A DNA stretch of 64,000 nt from Alteromonas sp. V450 (lineage in GTDB: Bacteria; Pseudomonadota; Gammaproteobacteria; Enterobacterales; Alteromonadaceae). The DNA lies in assembly GCF_001885075.1 (NCBI RefSeq), contig NZ_MODU01000004.1, forward strand, positions 930,001 to 994,000, in the 5' to 3' direction. The position numbers were made by a program, and so were the translations under genes. The notes under the pieces were generated by a model. That model saw only the letters and a list, made by a program, of their open reading frames with translations, was not told the origin of the DNA and searched no databases. Of the stretch, positions 19,568-28,958 are shown piece by piece (the stretch's first letter is position 1; the number at the start of each line of letters is the position of its first letter).

Positions 19568-21196
19568 TTAGTCCTTTTCTTCAAAATTAGTGAATACGGT
19601 AAGACTTCGTGGGCATGTTTCTATGACAAGCTTATTGCCCTCGTAAATTTCACCGTCTACAGCGTAGGCTGTAGGTTTGTCGAAAGTAAGTGTTATACGT
19701 GTTGCGCGTTCATGACGTATGGATTGTGATTGTTTTTTGGCTTCTGCGGGGCTTAATACGAGTTCTGCCAGTGATGCGAACTGCCTATCAGAGCTGGGCT
19801 GAGGCAATAACCACGTTAAATCGAGTTTGCCATCGGTTATATCCGGTGGCTCTGCACCCTGAGCAAGGGCGGTGGTCATAGGGGCGGCGTTTGCTATTAC
19901 GAAACTAGGCGTCTCTAGCGTTTCAACTGGCCCGTCGTCTTTTGCTACTTCAAAGGTCATGTTTTCATTATTTGAAATGGCATTCCATAACCCTTTTAAA
20001 TAGGCAAACTGACCACCCATGTTTTTTTCTTCTCTGTCGGCAGCAGAGATCATTTTTTCTTCGAAGCCCACTGCCGCCACCAAAAGCATAACGTGGTCGT
20101 TACACCGCGCTGTATCAATAGACAGGGTATTGCCCTCTATTATAATGTCGCAAGCCGTACTTATCGGCATTACCTTGCTGATGTAGCCGTGTAGTACTTG
20201 GCTTAACGCGTTGGCCGTGCCAAACGGAATAATTCCCATAGTGATGTCAGTATTTACTAAGGCCGATGCGACCTCGGTTAACGTACCGTCCCCGCCACAT
20301 GCGATAACAATATGTGCGCCATTTTTTTTCGCTTGCTCTGCCAGTGCCTTACCATCTACCTCAGGTGTGGTTTCCTTAACGGTGACTTCGAATTTCTCGT
20401 TAAGTCTAGAGAGTACTTCGTTTCGGTATTGTGCCCATTTACCACCACCTGCAACGGGGTTAACGATGAGCGTTAGCTTTTTCTGCAATGACAGCAAACC
20501 GCCATCCCTTACTTCTTGAAGAGACGCTAACTGACGTTTATTAAGTCTTGCGGTTTGACGAATTTGATTGATTTGGCTTAGTGCTTCATCTACCGATAGC
20601 TCAGGGTTTTTTGCCAACAGGTATGCGGCAACCACTAATACGGAGCGGCCTCGCCCAAGTGCGCAATGTACAACAACATTTTTGCTCTCAGATATCTGCT
20701 GATTTAGCCAATTGATGGCAAGCACAAGTTGCTCTGGTGTAGGGCTGGTGTGATCGAGCACGGGTACGTTCAAATAGCGGTAGTCTTCCTGATAAGCTGT
20801 CCAGTCTAGGCCGTCAAATTCGGCGGTTACATCTAAAATTGCATCAATATGGTTTTCATTTAGAAGTTCAACATGCTTACTTGACATGCGACAAGCAAGA
20901 TATAAGTTAGGCTCAATCTTTTGGAGTGGGGGAACCTTGTCAGTTCTACGTGCATATTCGTTATAAAGCCACGAGCCAAATAAGAAGGGCACAAATACCC
21001 ACCGAATATAAAAGGGAATTGACCCATCTTCGCGCTTACGAAACAGGCTCGGAAAATTCAGTAAATAAGCGCTGCTCACCGCGATAAGCGAAAATGCAGT
21101 CCAACCGCATAACACTTTTAGCACTATTGTTGGTACCGTTAGCGTTAGCGCTAATGCCAATAACGCGCCTAGTACGTAATACTTCACCATTTTCAC
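19568..21196 (-). CDS. Fusion of dual-specificity phosphatase and diacylglycerol kinase-like domain
   Basis: A 542-residue membrane-anchored fusion. I chose GTG at 21196, which has AAGGA 9 bases upstream; a TTG at 21229 would add 11 residues. The N-terminus has two or three membrane segments (about residues 5-65). A tyrosine/dual-specificity phosphatase domain follows, with the HCxxGxxRS loop (HCALGRGRS, catalytic Cys near 178). The second half is a DAGK/YegS-type lipid kinase domain, with NPVAGGGKW, the GGDGTLTEV nucleotide loop and IPFGTANALS. This suggests lipid phosphate metabolism with kinase and phosphatase on one chain. The substrates are unknown. Such fusions occur in alteromonads, to my recollection. 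Confidence 0.85.
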   Translation of the reverse strand: MKMVKYYVLGALLALALTLTVPTIVLKVLCGWTAFSLIAVSSAYLLNFPSLFRKREDGSIPFYIRWVFVPFLFGSWLYNEYARRTDKVPPLQKIEPNLYLACRMSSKHVELLNENHIDAILDVTAEFDGLDWTAYQEDYRYLNVPVLDHTSPTPEQLVLAINWLNQQISESKNVVVHCALGRGRSVLVVAAYLLAKNPELSVDEALSQINQIRQTARLNKRQLASLQEVRDGGLLSLQKKLTLIVNPVAGGGKWAQYRNEVLSRLNEKFEVTVKETTPEVDGKALAEQAKKNGAHIVIACGGDGTLTEVASALVNTDITMGIIPFGTANALSQVLHGYISKVMPISTACDIIIEGNTLSIDTARCNDHVMLLVAAVGFEEKMISAADREEKNMGGQFAYLKGLWNAISNNENMTFEVAKDDGPVETLETPSFVIANAAPMTTALAQGAEPPDITDGKLDLTWLLPQPSSDRQFASLAELVLSPAEAKKQSQSIRHERATRITLTFDKPTAYAVDGEIYEGNKLVIETCPRSLTVFTNFEEKD

Positions 21197-21346
21197 GATT
21201 AACACATCCTTTGTAATTGGAAAGAGCAAACAGTCTATGCATAAATACTGGTGGTAGTGTGTTTTCGTTTACTTTTGTAAATTTAGATTTGAACTATCAC
21301 TTATCAGTTAACGTATGCGTTGATATAGAAAACATGAGCGTTTGTA

Positions 21347-21877
21347 ATGAAAAATACTGCAGTTCTGAAAGTTGTTAACTTTGCGTGGTTTCAAGGAATA
21401 TGGTGGTTAGTCATCTTGTTTCAAAATAGTGCTGTAATCCCTGTATTGGCGCTTATTGGCATATGGATTTTCATTTCCCCAAAGCGCGTAGAAGATATCA
21501 AATTGATGAGTGCAGTATTCGTGCTTGGCACCGTCGTTGACGCCTTACTCACATTAAGTGGGTTGTTTATTTTCGACGAATCTGAAGTGCTGATAAGTTT
21601 TTGGCCTATTCCTATTTGGCTGAGCTTGCTATGGGCGGCATTTGCAGGAACGGTTTATCACAGCTTAACTGCGTTTAACGGCCGAATGGTTATCGCCGCA
21701 ATTGGCGGTGCAGTATTTGCGCCCCTGAGTTATATAGCCGGTGCTAAATTTGGTGCAGTCGAATTGGGTACAAGTATGCTACGCGCTTATATTTTCATTG
21801 CTCTAGTGTGGAGTGTAATGTTTCCGCTGTGTTTTTATTTATCCAACCGTTTTGAGGCAAAGCAAGCCCAAGCGTAA
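21347..21877 (+). CDS. DUF2878 family inner-membrane protein
   Basis: A 176-residue protein with five or six membrane helices and little soluble sequence. Its start (VVNFAWFQGIWWLVIL), the central PIPIWLSLLWAAFAGT and the late GAKFGAVELG fit the DUF2878 family, which is common in marine gammaproteobacteria and has no assigned function. It lies 19 bases upstream of an SDR gene on the same strand, which suggests an operon. It is divergent from the phosphatase/kinase fusion gene, with about 150 bases between starts. Confidence 0.8.
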   Translation: MKNTAVLKVVNFAWFQGIWWLVILFQNSAVIPVLALIGIWIFISPKRVEDIKLMSAVFVLGTVVDALLTLSGLFIFDESEVLISFWPIPIWLSLLWAAFAGTVYHSLTAFNGRMVIAAIGGAVFAPLSYIAGAKFGAVELGTSMLRAYIFIALVWSVMFPLCFYLSNRFEAKQAQA

Positions 21878-21896
21878 TTGCAAGGAGTGTAATGGC

Positions 21897-22601
21897 ATGA
21901 CAAAAAACGTCTTAGTAACTGGTGGCAACAGAGGCATTGGCCTTGAAATAGTGAAAGGCATGCTTTCAAAGGGTTATAAAGTGTTGATGGGGTGCCGTGA
22001 CGAAGAGGCAGGCCTGGAAGCAAAAAAGGATATTGTAGGAGGGGATTTACATATCATAGAAATGCCCCTTGATAATGAAACGGCCATTGTCGATGCGTTC
22101 GTGCGTGCTGAAGCCGTGTATGGTCCTATTGATATTCTTATTAACAACGCCGGCATTTTAGACGACACCAACTGGAAAGAGGTTGATGCTGAACGTTTAA
22201 CTAAATCGATGCAGGTGAATGTGAATGCGCCACTAACGCTTATTCAGCAGACATTACCGCAAATGATTGAGCGAGGATTTGGGCGTATAATTAATGTAAG
22301 TTCGAGTTACGGCAGTTTCGCCGAGGGGTTGAAAGGACCCTTATGTTATGCAGTGTCGAAGGCAGCAATAAACGCGCTTACCGTTAAGATGGCAGCCGTT
22401 GTTGATGAAGCCGCAAATGACAAAAGCCTGGACGTAACGGTGAATAGTATGACGCCTGGCTGGGTGCATACACGGATGGGGGGTACTGATGCACCTAAAA
22501 CCCCTGAAGAAGGAGCCGATACAGCAATATGGCTAGCTACTATGGAAAAAGGTGGGCCGAATGGTAAATTTTTTAAAGATAGGGCGCCAATTGAATGGTA
22601 G
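21897..22601 (+). CDS. SDR family oxidoreductase
   Basis: A 234-residue short-chain dehydrogenase. The ATG at 21897 has AAGGAG upstream; an in-frame start at 21852 overlaps the preceding gene and adds 15 unlikely residues. Motifs are TGGNRGIGLEI (NADP binding), NNAGIL, NVSSSYGS (catalytic Ser) and YAVSKAAIN (Tyr and Lys), then a PGWVHTRMGG segment typical of carbonyl-reductase-like plant and bacterial SDRs. Probably an NADPH-dependent carbonyl reductase of unknown substrate. Likely cotranscribed with the DUF2878 gene. Confidence 0.88.
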   Translation: MTKNVLVTGGNRGIGLEIVKGMLSKGYKVLMGCRDEEAGLEAKKDIVGGDLHIIEMPLDNETAIVDAFVRAEAVYGPIDILINNAGILDDTNWKEVDAERLTKSMQVNVNAPLTLIQQTLPQMIERGFGRIINVSSSYGSFAEGLKGPLCYAVSKAAINALTVKMAAVVDEAANDKSLDVTVNSMTPGWVHTRMGGTDAPKTPEEGADTAIWLATMEKGGPNGKFFKDRAPIEW

Positions 22602-22658
22602 CTTAACGCACATTACAACGCAGCTACCACCCACTTTGCTATTATTTTGATACGCTGA

Positions 22659-23489
22659 TTAGAGCGAGAATCGTTCTCTTAAAAAGTGAGCGATTCCATC
22701 TTCATCGTGGTGCCCGATAACAGACGTAGCGACGTCTTTAACGTAGGGCTTTGCGTTAGAGGGCGCATACGCTTCATCAGCAAGTTCAAACATACTTAGG
22801 TCATTATCGCTATCGCCAAACACAATAACGTTACTTGCTTTAAGCTGTTTACGTAACAGTGATACCGCGCTCCCCTTATTGGCAAGGTTGTGATGAACAT
22901 CCATCCAGCGATACTCGTTTCCTTCGATAGCTGGGCCGGAATAAGCGATTAACGCCTCGTGCATGTTTAGTTGTTTATACATGTCGTAGACAAGCGCAGC
23001 ATCACCAATCATACTTATATTCGTAATATGTGCATTGGCGGGTAGCGACTCGATTGGTGCTAGTCGCGCTTTGGTACGAGAAAAATATTTTTCAATTAAA
23101 TTGCGCTCTACCAAATGCTTCGGCGATGAATGATAAATAACGTGTTCGTGGTTAGGGCTATCCATATTTACTGTATTGATAAACGGCGTTATGTTGTTGT
23201 TGATCGCGTGTTCAACGATAAGGTTAACTTCGCTAGGAGCCAACAGGTTTTCCAGTGTCAACGCATTACCAGAAGGGTCCCAAATCGCTACGCCGTTATT
23301 GTAAATATGCGGAAGTACAAAGGACTGACCTTTTAGCACGAATTGCGCGGAATGCATGGTGCGCCCTGTTGCTACCGTAAAAGCGATATCTTTTTCGCTT
23401 AGTAAGCCCAACGTGTCTTTTGTGAAGGCAGAAACTTCCGAGGACTTATTTAGTAAAGTCCCATCTAAATCAAAAAATATCAAATCCAT
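22659..23489 (-). CDS. HAD-superfamily Cof-type phosphatase
   Basis: A 276-residue Cof/IIB subfamily HAD hydrolase. I start it at the ATG at 23489 (MDLIFFDLDGTLL), because the family begins at this motif; the open frame reaches 23555 but would include part of a palindrome. Motif I is DLDGTLL (nucleophile Asp), motif II is ATGRT, and motif III/IV is Lys in NLANKGSAV and GDSDNDLSMF. Members dephosphorylate sugar phosphates, pyridoxal phosphate or FMN; specificity is not readable here. A single gene, convergent with the SDR gene. Confidence 0.9.
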   Translation of the reverse strand: MDLIFFDLDGTLLNKSSEVSAFTKDTLGLLSEKDIAFTVATGRTMHSAQFVLKGQSFVLPHIYNNGVAIWDPSGNALTLENLLAPSEVNLIVEHAINNNITPFINTVNMDSPNHEHVIYHSSPKHLVERNLIEKYFSRTKARLAPIESLPANAHITNISMIGDAALVYDMYKQLNMHEALIAYSGPAIEGNEYRWMDVHHNLANKGSAVSLLRKQLKASNVIVFGDSDNDLSMFELADEAYAPSNAKPYVKDVATSVIGHHDEDGIAHFLRERFSL

Positions 23490-23538
23490 ACAGTTGGTGC
23501 CTAGTCTTTCTTTTAATGCTGCCGGCCAAAGCAATGGG

Positions 23539-23572
23539 GGTAATACACCCTTCATTCGGTGTATTACCTTTT
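23539..23572. promoter_or_regulatory. Perfect 11-base inverted repeat upstream of the HAD gene
   Basis: GGTAATACACC (23539-23549) and GGTGTATTACC (23558-23568) with an 8-base spacer, followed on the + strand by TTTT. Read on + it resembles a terminator, but no + strand gene needs one. On the minus strand it lies 50 bases before the HAD start, where it could be an operator or leader hairpin. Confidence 0.5.
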
Positions 23573-23664
23573 AGCGCAATCAGCCCAGCTGGCTTTAAAC
23601 TCAATAGCCATACCTTATCATATTCTATGTTTAAGCAGTGTTTCATATCATGTAATTAATCTTA

Positions 23665-24255
23665 CTAACGAATCGATTCAACCACATTATCAGCATGCTG
23701 CTTTAACAGCTGAGACACTTCAGACGGAGATTGTGATTTTTTAAGGTTGATTACAAGTGCTACTTTACCGTAGCGAACCGCGTGTCTAACCGTTTGGATG
23801 ACCTCGTTTCTATCAGGGCGCAAACCAATGAGGCCTGCGATGAATAGGCCTATAAACAAACCTGGGCTAATTAGTGCAATATAAGTAAACAATGGGTTGA
23901 GTTGGGTAAGCGCGGGGCCAAACTGGGTGAGTAAAAAAGCAACCACTAAACCAACAGCAACGCCCGCAGAGCCAAGAGCCAAATGAGACGACCACATACT
24001 TTTACCAATATCAGCACTATTTCGCTCGAGTTTCTCACTCATTTTTGGGTCGCCCGCCTCAACAATTTCTACCTGTGAAGCATCGATAGATGTTCGGTCT
24101 TGCACAACGTCGAGCGCTTCCTGAACTTTCTGTTTTGAAGCAAAGACAGCAGCCACCTGTAAGTTGTCGTTCGACACCACTTTAGCTCTTAAATTTTCGT
24201 AGTCATTAGTACTACCGTCTTTAGCGTTAGCATTTTTCGAATTTTCTACATTCAT
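23665..24255 (-). CDS. Hypothetical two-helix membrane protein, GSP17M-like
   Basis: A 196-residue protein with a polar N-terminus, a small alpha/beta segment (VAAVFASKQKVQEALDVVQ, about residues 35-53), two membrane helices (about 95-115 and 125-143) and a C-terminal soluble part with TVRHAVRYGKVALVI. The arrangement recalls general stress protein 17M / DUF1269-type proteins, in which a ferredoxin-like fold is interrupted by membrane hairpins, but I do not recognise a defined family. A GAGGGA site precedes the ATG. It stands alone. Confidence 0.7.
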   Translation of the reverse strand: MNVENSKNANAKDGSTNDYENLRAKVVSNDNLQVAAVFASKQKVQEALDVVQDRTSIDASQVEIVEAGDPKMSEKLERNSADIGKSMWSSHLALGSAGVAVGLVVAFLLTQFGPALTQLNPLFTYIALISPGLFIGLFIAGLIGLRPDRNEVIQTVRHAVRYGKVALVINLKKSQSPSEVSQLLKQHADNVVESIR

Positions 24256-24902
24256 TTTAATCCCTCGACTTCTTACTTGGATTTTTAAATCAATCCGGTT
24301 CGTGCGTATCTCAAAGGCAGTTGGTCGTAGTAAATGCCTTTGCTACATATGTTCTTAAATAACCTGTAGTTATGTATTCAAGTAGTGTTCCTGAGATGGG
24401 TTAATGAAGTAATACTTTAGTGTAGATGAACGTTTGATCAGTTTTATGTTGTTGATATTAGGATTAATTTATAAAAACGTTAAATATGATTTAGTCACTC
24501 ATTGTCGGCAATATTATTGCGAATAATAAAGTAGAGCTCCTTTGTGGCTAATGCCTATCGAAACACTGAATGCGACGATTGTGGTATTTTTACACACGTC
24601 GTGAAAAATCGTTATACCGTAAGCTATAGAACGTATTACCCCCATGGCACGCTTAAAATACGGCCACGACTTACTGATCATTTCTGGTCGAATACCTGTA
24701 ACTTTTAATATTACACAGAAGCATAGATGCCACTGTCGCACGCACAACTGATGCCCAATATGTTTAAGCTAGGCGCTAAAGCGCTCTATAACGCATATCA
24801 AACGCTCGCTGAGTAAAGAAACCCTTTTTTACTATTGTGCTTAAACTAATGACGTTAATGCATTGATGATGCGGCAAATTGAAAGAAATGGAGTGAACGC
24901 GG
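24256..24902. other. 647-base gap upstream of topoisomerase IB
   Basis: No convincing gene. It contains an inverted repeat CAAAGGCA / TGCCTTTG (24312-24319 and 24335-24342) near the start of the minus-strand gene, perhaps part of its promoter region. A 77-codon open frame on the minus strand (24514-24747) has an unlikely composition. Nothing else is recognisable. Confidence 0.35.
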
Positions 24903-25949
24903 ATGAAACGGACGAAAGGCTTTTGCAATGTTTATTCTGATGATAGCCATCTTACGATAAGGCGAATTCACTGTGGTAACAAACGGTTTTATTATCGCTA
25001 CAGCAGTGGAAAGAAAGTAACCGGCGAACGGGTGATTAAGCGCATTCGAAAGCTCGTTGTTCCGCCTAACTGGCGAGATACAGTATTTAGCCGCGATAGC
25101 AAAGCCAGTGTGCAAGCGGTTGGATACGATGAAAAAGGGCGTAAACAATATATCTATCACGACAAATGGCACGAGCAGCAGCAAGTTGAGAAATTTGAGC
25201 GCTTAGTTGCATTTGGTAGGGCGCTTCCTGAGTTTAGAGAATACTGTCTTTCTGCCATTTCACAGCCTTCTTGGACCTTGGAACGAGCATGCGCCCTCGT
25301 ATGTTTATTGTTGGATTATACAGGAGCAAGAGTAGGTAATACGCAATACAGCAAGGAAAATAATACCTACGGCTTAACGACGCTACGCCGAAAACATGTT
25401 CAATCGCAATCTGACGATAGTGTAGAGCTTGCCTATGTTGGAAAACATGGCAAACCGAGAACATTGAAAGTAAACGACCCTGAACTTGCCGTGTTGGTGT
25501 GCGACTGCGCGCAGCAGCAAGGCTATTGTCTTTTTCGTTATCAAGACACCAGCAAACAGTGGCATGACGTTACCAGTGAAGATGTTAATGCCTTTATACA
25601 CAAAAAGCTTGGTGACGCATACAGCTGCAAAGACTTCAGAACCTGGACGTCAAGTCGCTTCGCGTTATTAAACTTACCGTATGTTTTTGACGAAGTTAAC
25701 CGTTCTAAAACAAAAAAATGGGTCAGCACACTTAGCAAAGTTGTTGCAGCAGAACTAGGCAATACTCCCATCGTTTGCAGGAAATATTATATTCATCCGA
25801 AACTATTTACTGTGAAAAATGACGAAAAGGCGTGTGAGAAGCTAATTAATCGGGTTCGCTCGCTACATAGTGAAGATTGTACGCAACTTACCCATTTACT
25901 GCCTGTAGAAAAGCTTCTTTTGGATGTTATTTCGTCTGAGTGCGCGTAA
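24903..25949 (+). CDS. DNA topoisomerase IB (poxvirus type)
   Basis: A 348-residue type IB topoisomerase of the bacterial/poxviral kind, which relaxes supercoils through a 3'-phosphotyrosine. The N-terminal DNA-clamp domain includes the family motif LVVPPNWRDTVFS. The catalytic domain shows DYTGARVGN (Arg), LRRKHV, KDFRTWTSS (Arg) and the active-site GNTPIVCRKYYIHP, with Tyr296 the likely nucleophile and His298 next to it. Bacterial homologues are scattered and are often near stress genes. The gene has its own start and no close partner. The flanking gaps are unusually large for this genome. Confidence 0.93.
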   Translation: MKRTKGFCNVYSDDSHLTIRRIHCGNKRFYYRYSSGKKVTGERVIKRIRKLVVPPNWRDTVFSRDSKASVQAVGYDEKGRKQYIYHDKWHEQQQVEKFERLVAFGRALPEFREYCLSAISQPSWTLERACALVCLLLDYTGARVGNTQYSKENNTYGLTTLRRKHVQSQSDDSVELAYVGKHGKPRTLKVNDPELAVLVCDCAQQQGYCLFRYQDTSKQWHDVTSEDVNAFIHKKLGDAYSCKDFRTWTSSRFALLNLPYVFDEVNRSKTKKWVSTLSKVVAAELGNTPIVCRKYYIHPKLFTVKNDEKACEKLINRVRSLHSEDCTQLTHLLPVEKLLLDVISSECA

Positions 25950-26167
25950 CAAAGTATTTTTAATGAAAATGTTTTAGCTGATAGTAAAGTTGCTATTTTT
26001 TGCGACTTTTCAGCTAAAGTTAAATTGTTTCATAAATGACGTAGCGTTTTTAAGGTAATGAATAATAATGGGAATTTTGGATTTTATTAGCGTAATATGC
26101 TGTGAAACATGGTTGATGCTAATTTAAACATAAGTGCCCGTTAAACGATGTTGTTTAAAAATTGCAC

Positions 26168-26195
26168 TTGAAATTTTCTGTCATATCTCTATATT
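26168..26195 (+). promoter_or_regulatory. Candidate sigma-70 promoter for putP
   Basis: TTGAAA (26168-26173) and TATATT (26190-26195) with a 16-base spacer, about 70 bases before the putP start, in an AT-rich gap (25950-26263) that otherwise shows nothing. Confidence 0.45.
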
Positions 26196-26263
26196 GTTAG
26201 AGCTCTAATGATTATTGTTCGATTTAATTAATTTGCTTTTGAATTTGTAAGAGCAAAGGTTAA

Positions 26264-27832
26264 ATGGCGTTTTCATTTACGAGTTTTCGAAGAGCAATAG
26301 AGGAAATAACGAACGTTATGCCAATGGAAAGTTACCTGTCACTTGCTGTGTACTTCATAGCGATGTTAGGGATAGGGTTGTTTGCTTACCGACAATCTAC
26401 CAGTGATATTTCTGGTTACATTTTAGGAGGGCGCCAAGTAAGTCCCCAAGTTACTGCGCTTTCTGCGGGTGCGTCTGATATGTCTGGGTGGATGCTAATG
26501 GGTTTACCTGGCGCGATGTATTTAACCGGCTTCGACGCAGTTTATATTGCTATAGGGCTGGTTGCCGGTGCGTTAGCAAACTACTTATTTGTAGCACCAA
26601 AGCTTCGCGTTTACACCGAAGTAGCGAATGACTCGCTTACTGTTCCTGAGTTTTTTGCAAAGCGCTTCAACACGCCAAATTCAAGCCTTCGCATAGTTTC
26701 TGCGGTAATCATCGTGTTGTTTTTTACCTTGTACACGTCTGCTGGGTTAGTGGCTGGTGGTAAGTTATTTGAAAGCGCCTTTTCTGTAAATTACCAGTTG
26801 GGTTTATTTATTACGCTAGGCGTTGTTGTGTCGTACACACTTTTAGGCGGTTTCTTAGCAGTAAGCCTGACTGACTTTGTGCAGGGCTGCATTATGTTTG
26901 TAGCACTGGTATTAGTGCCAATTGTTGCGTTTACCGAGTTTGAGAGCATGTCGCAGATGACAAGTGCCGCTTACCAATCAGTACCCAATTTTTCTGAATC
27001 GTTAGAAACGCTAACGATTGTAGGGTTGCTATCGAGTTTGGGTTGGGGCTTAGGTTACTTTGGACAGCCGCATATTATTGTTCGATTTATGGCTATTCGG
27101 TCTGTTAACGCGGTGGGTACAGCGCGAAACATTGGCATGTCGTGGATGTTAGTAACCATCATTGGCGCATTGGCAACAGGGTTTGTAGGCATTGCTTATG
27201 CTAATCAGTTTGGGCTTGCTGTCGACGACCCAGAGACGATATTTATTATTTTCTCGCAACTGTTGTTTCACCCGCTTATTAGTGGATTTTTAATGGCAGC
27301 CATATTAGCCGCCATTATGAGTACAATTTCGTCGCAGTTGTTAGTTAGCGCAAGTTCGTTAACCGAAGATATTTACCGTGTAATGGTAAGTAAAAAGTCG
27401 CCAGAAAAATCGTTGAGCGAAAAGCAAACGGTAACAATTGGGCGATATGGTGTAGCAGGTGTTGCGGTGGTTGCATTGCTGTTAGCCATGGACGCGTCGA
27501 ATACCATTTTATCTTTAGTAAGTAATGCTTGGGCCGGTTTTGGTGCCGCGTTTGGTCCATTAGTCCTATTTTGTCTGTATAAAAAAGACCTGACAGCAAA
27601 AGCGGCGATGGCGGGCATGGTCAGCGGTGCGGTAACTGTGCTGTTTTGGATTTATGCGCCAGTGTTAGCTGACGGTAAAACGTTAAGCAGCGTTATTTAT
27701 GAAATTATTCCAGGGTTTGCGGTGAGTACGTTTACGCTTTTCATGGTGAGTCGCTTTAGCGAAAACCCATCAAAGAACGTACAAGCAACATTTGCGCAAG
27801 CCACTGAAGAATTAGCGAATCAACAATCTTAA
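26264..27832 (+). CDS. putP: Sodium/proline symporter
   Basis: A 522-residue SSS-family transporter with about 13 membrane helices. It follows E. coli PutP closely: YILGGRxVxPxVTALSAGASDMSGW in the first part (the Na+ and proline binding region), LLGGFLAVSLTDFVQG, GWGLGYFGQPHI, ILAAIMSTISSQLLV and SNAWAGFGAAFGP. The start is at 26264, with AAAGG upstream; ATGs at 26318 and 26324 are alternatives that match the E. coli N-terminus better. It is followed 16 bases later by proB, so proline import and synthesis genes appear to share a transcript, an arrangement that suits osmotic adaptation. Confidence 0.94.
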   Translation: MAFSFTSFRRAIEEITNVMPMESYLSLAVYFIAMLGIGLFAYRQSTSDISGYILGGRQVSPQVTALSAGASDMSGWMLMGLPGAMYLTGFDAVYIAIGLVAGALANYLFVAPKLRVYTEVANDSLTVPEFFAKRFNTPNSSLRIVSAVIIVLFFTLYTSAGLVAGGKLFESAFSVNYQLGLFITLGVVVSYTLLGGFLAVSLTDFVQGCIMFVALVLVPIVAFTEFESMSQMTSAAYQSVPNFSESLETLTIVGLLSSLGWGLGYFGQPHIIVRFMAIRSVNAVGTARNIGMSWMLVTIIGALATGFVGIAYANQFGLAVDDPETIFIIFSQLLFHPLISGFLMAAILAAIMSTISSQLLVSASSLTEDIYRVMVSKKSPEKSLSEKQTVTIGRYGVAGVAVVALLLAMDASNTILSLVSNAWAGFGAAFGPLVLFCLYKKDLTAKAAMAGMVSGAVTVLFWIYAPVLADGKTLSSVIYEIIPGFAVSTFTLFMVSRFSENPSKNVQATFAQATEELANQQS

Positions 27833-27848
27833 GGTTAAAAAGTTTATT

Positions 27849-28958
27849 ATGAGTCATCCTAATTGGAAACGCGTAGTCATCAAAGTAGGTAGCGCATTAA
27901 TATCGCCCAACCAACAAGGTTGTAGCAGCCACTACCTCTTAAGTATTGCGCAATTTATCGTGCGATGCAGGGCCAACGGTACACAAGTTGTACTCGTGTC
28001 TTCTGGTTCTGTTGCAGCAGGTGCGCATCTGTTTCCAGAGCAAGAGAAGTCAGATATTGCGGTTAAAAAGGCAATGGCGGCAGCGGGTCAAACTGAAATG
28101 ATCGCCACATGGGACAGACTGTTCGATTTTCCGTCTGCTCAGATGCTATTGACCCATGCTGACCTGCGAGATAGAGAGCGTTACGTGAGTATTCGTGAAA
28201 CGATATTTAGTTTGTTAGACAACAACATTCTGCCTATCGTGAATGAAAACGATACCGTTACCACCGACAAATTGAAAGTGGGTGATAACGATAATCTATC
28301 GGCCATGGTGGCGTCGGCAGCTGAAGCAGATGCACTTATTATCTGTTCAGACATTGATGGGTTATACGACAAGAACCCGCATGAACATGATGACGCGAAA
28401 TTGCTTAAGTCAGTTAATACCATTGACCAAAGCATTTACGACATGGCTGGTGGTGCGGTTAAAGGCGGTGTTGGCACCGGCGGTATGCGCACGAAGATTG
28501 AGGCGGCCGAAAAAGCCGTTTCGCATGGTATAGATACATATATTATTAACGGCTTCACTGAACTGTCGTTTAATATGCTGCTAGCCGGTGAAAACCCGGG
28601 CACGCATTTCGTACCTCATGCCAAGCCAATGCAGGAAAACGTGCATTGGATGCGCCATACGTCGAACGCGCAGGGCGAGGTAATAGTAGAAGGGGACTTT
28701 GATGCCTCTTTAGACAGCGACGCAGAGCAACTGACAAGTAGCGAAATTATAGACGTGAAAGGTGAGTTCTCGGTGGGCGACACTATTTTAGTACGTAAAG
28801 AAGACGGTACTAAACTGGTGAAAGCCAAGTCGAACTACAGTAGCTGTTTACTGAATTTTATTGCGAATCAGGAAAATGAAGAATTCGCCCATGAGTTTGA
28901 GGAAAAAACCGGGCCAATTATTTCTGATCAGCACATAGCAAATCTGGAGAAAGAATGA
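27849..28958 (+). CDS. proB: Glutamate 5-kinase
   Basis: A 369-residue enzyme for the first step of proline synthesis. The amino acid kinase domain shows VVIKVGSALIS, VSSGSVAAG, NENDTV and GVGTGGMRTKIEAA; a C-terminal PUA domain (about residues 280-355, with SSEIIDVKGEFSVGD) is present, as in E. coli ProB. The stop overlaps the proA start by four bases (ATGA), indicating translational coupling. Proline feedback inhibition is usual for the family. Confidence 0.96.
   Translation: MSHPNWKRVVIKVGSALISPNQQGCSSHYLLSIAQFIVRCRANGTQVVLVSSGSVAAGAHLFPEQEKSDIAVKKAMAAAGQTEMIATWDRLFDFPSAQMLLTHADLRDRERYVSIRETIFSLLDNNILPIVNENDTVTTDKLKVGDNDNLSAMVASAAEADALIICSDIDGLYDKNPHEHDDAKLLKSVNTIDQSIYDMAGGAVKGGVGTGGMRTKIEAAEKAVSHGIDTYIINGFTELSFNMLLAGENPGTHFVPHAKPMQENVHWMRHTSNAQGEVIVEGDFDASLDSDAEQLTSSEIIDVKGEFSVGDTILVRKEDGTKLVKAKSNYSSCLLNFIANQENEEFAHEFEEKTGPIISDQHIANLEKE

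Noticed and set aside
24514..24747. 77-codon minus-strand frame in the gap before topoisomerase IB
   Set aside because: Composition is unusual, there is no ribosome-binding site, and nothing resembles a known domain.
24770..24830. Possible third MITE copy (AACGCTCGCTGAGT)
   Set aside because: Only about 14 bases match the interior and no inverted ends are present.
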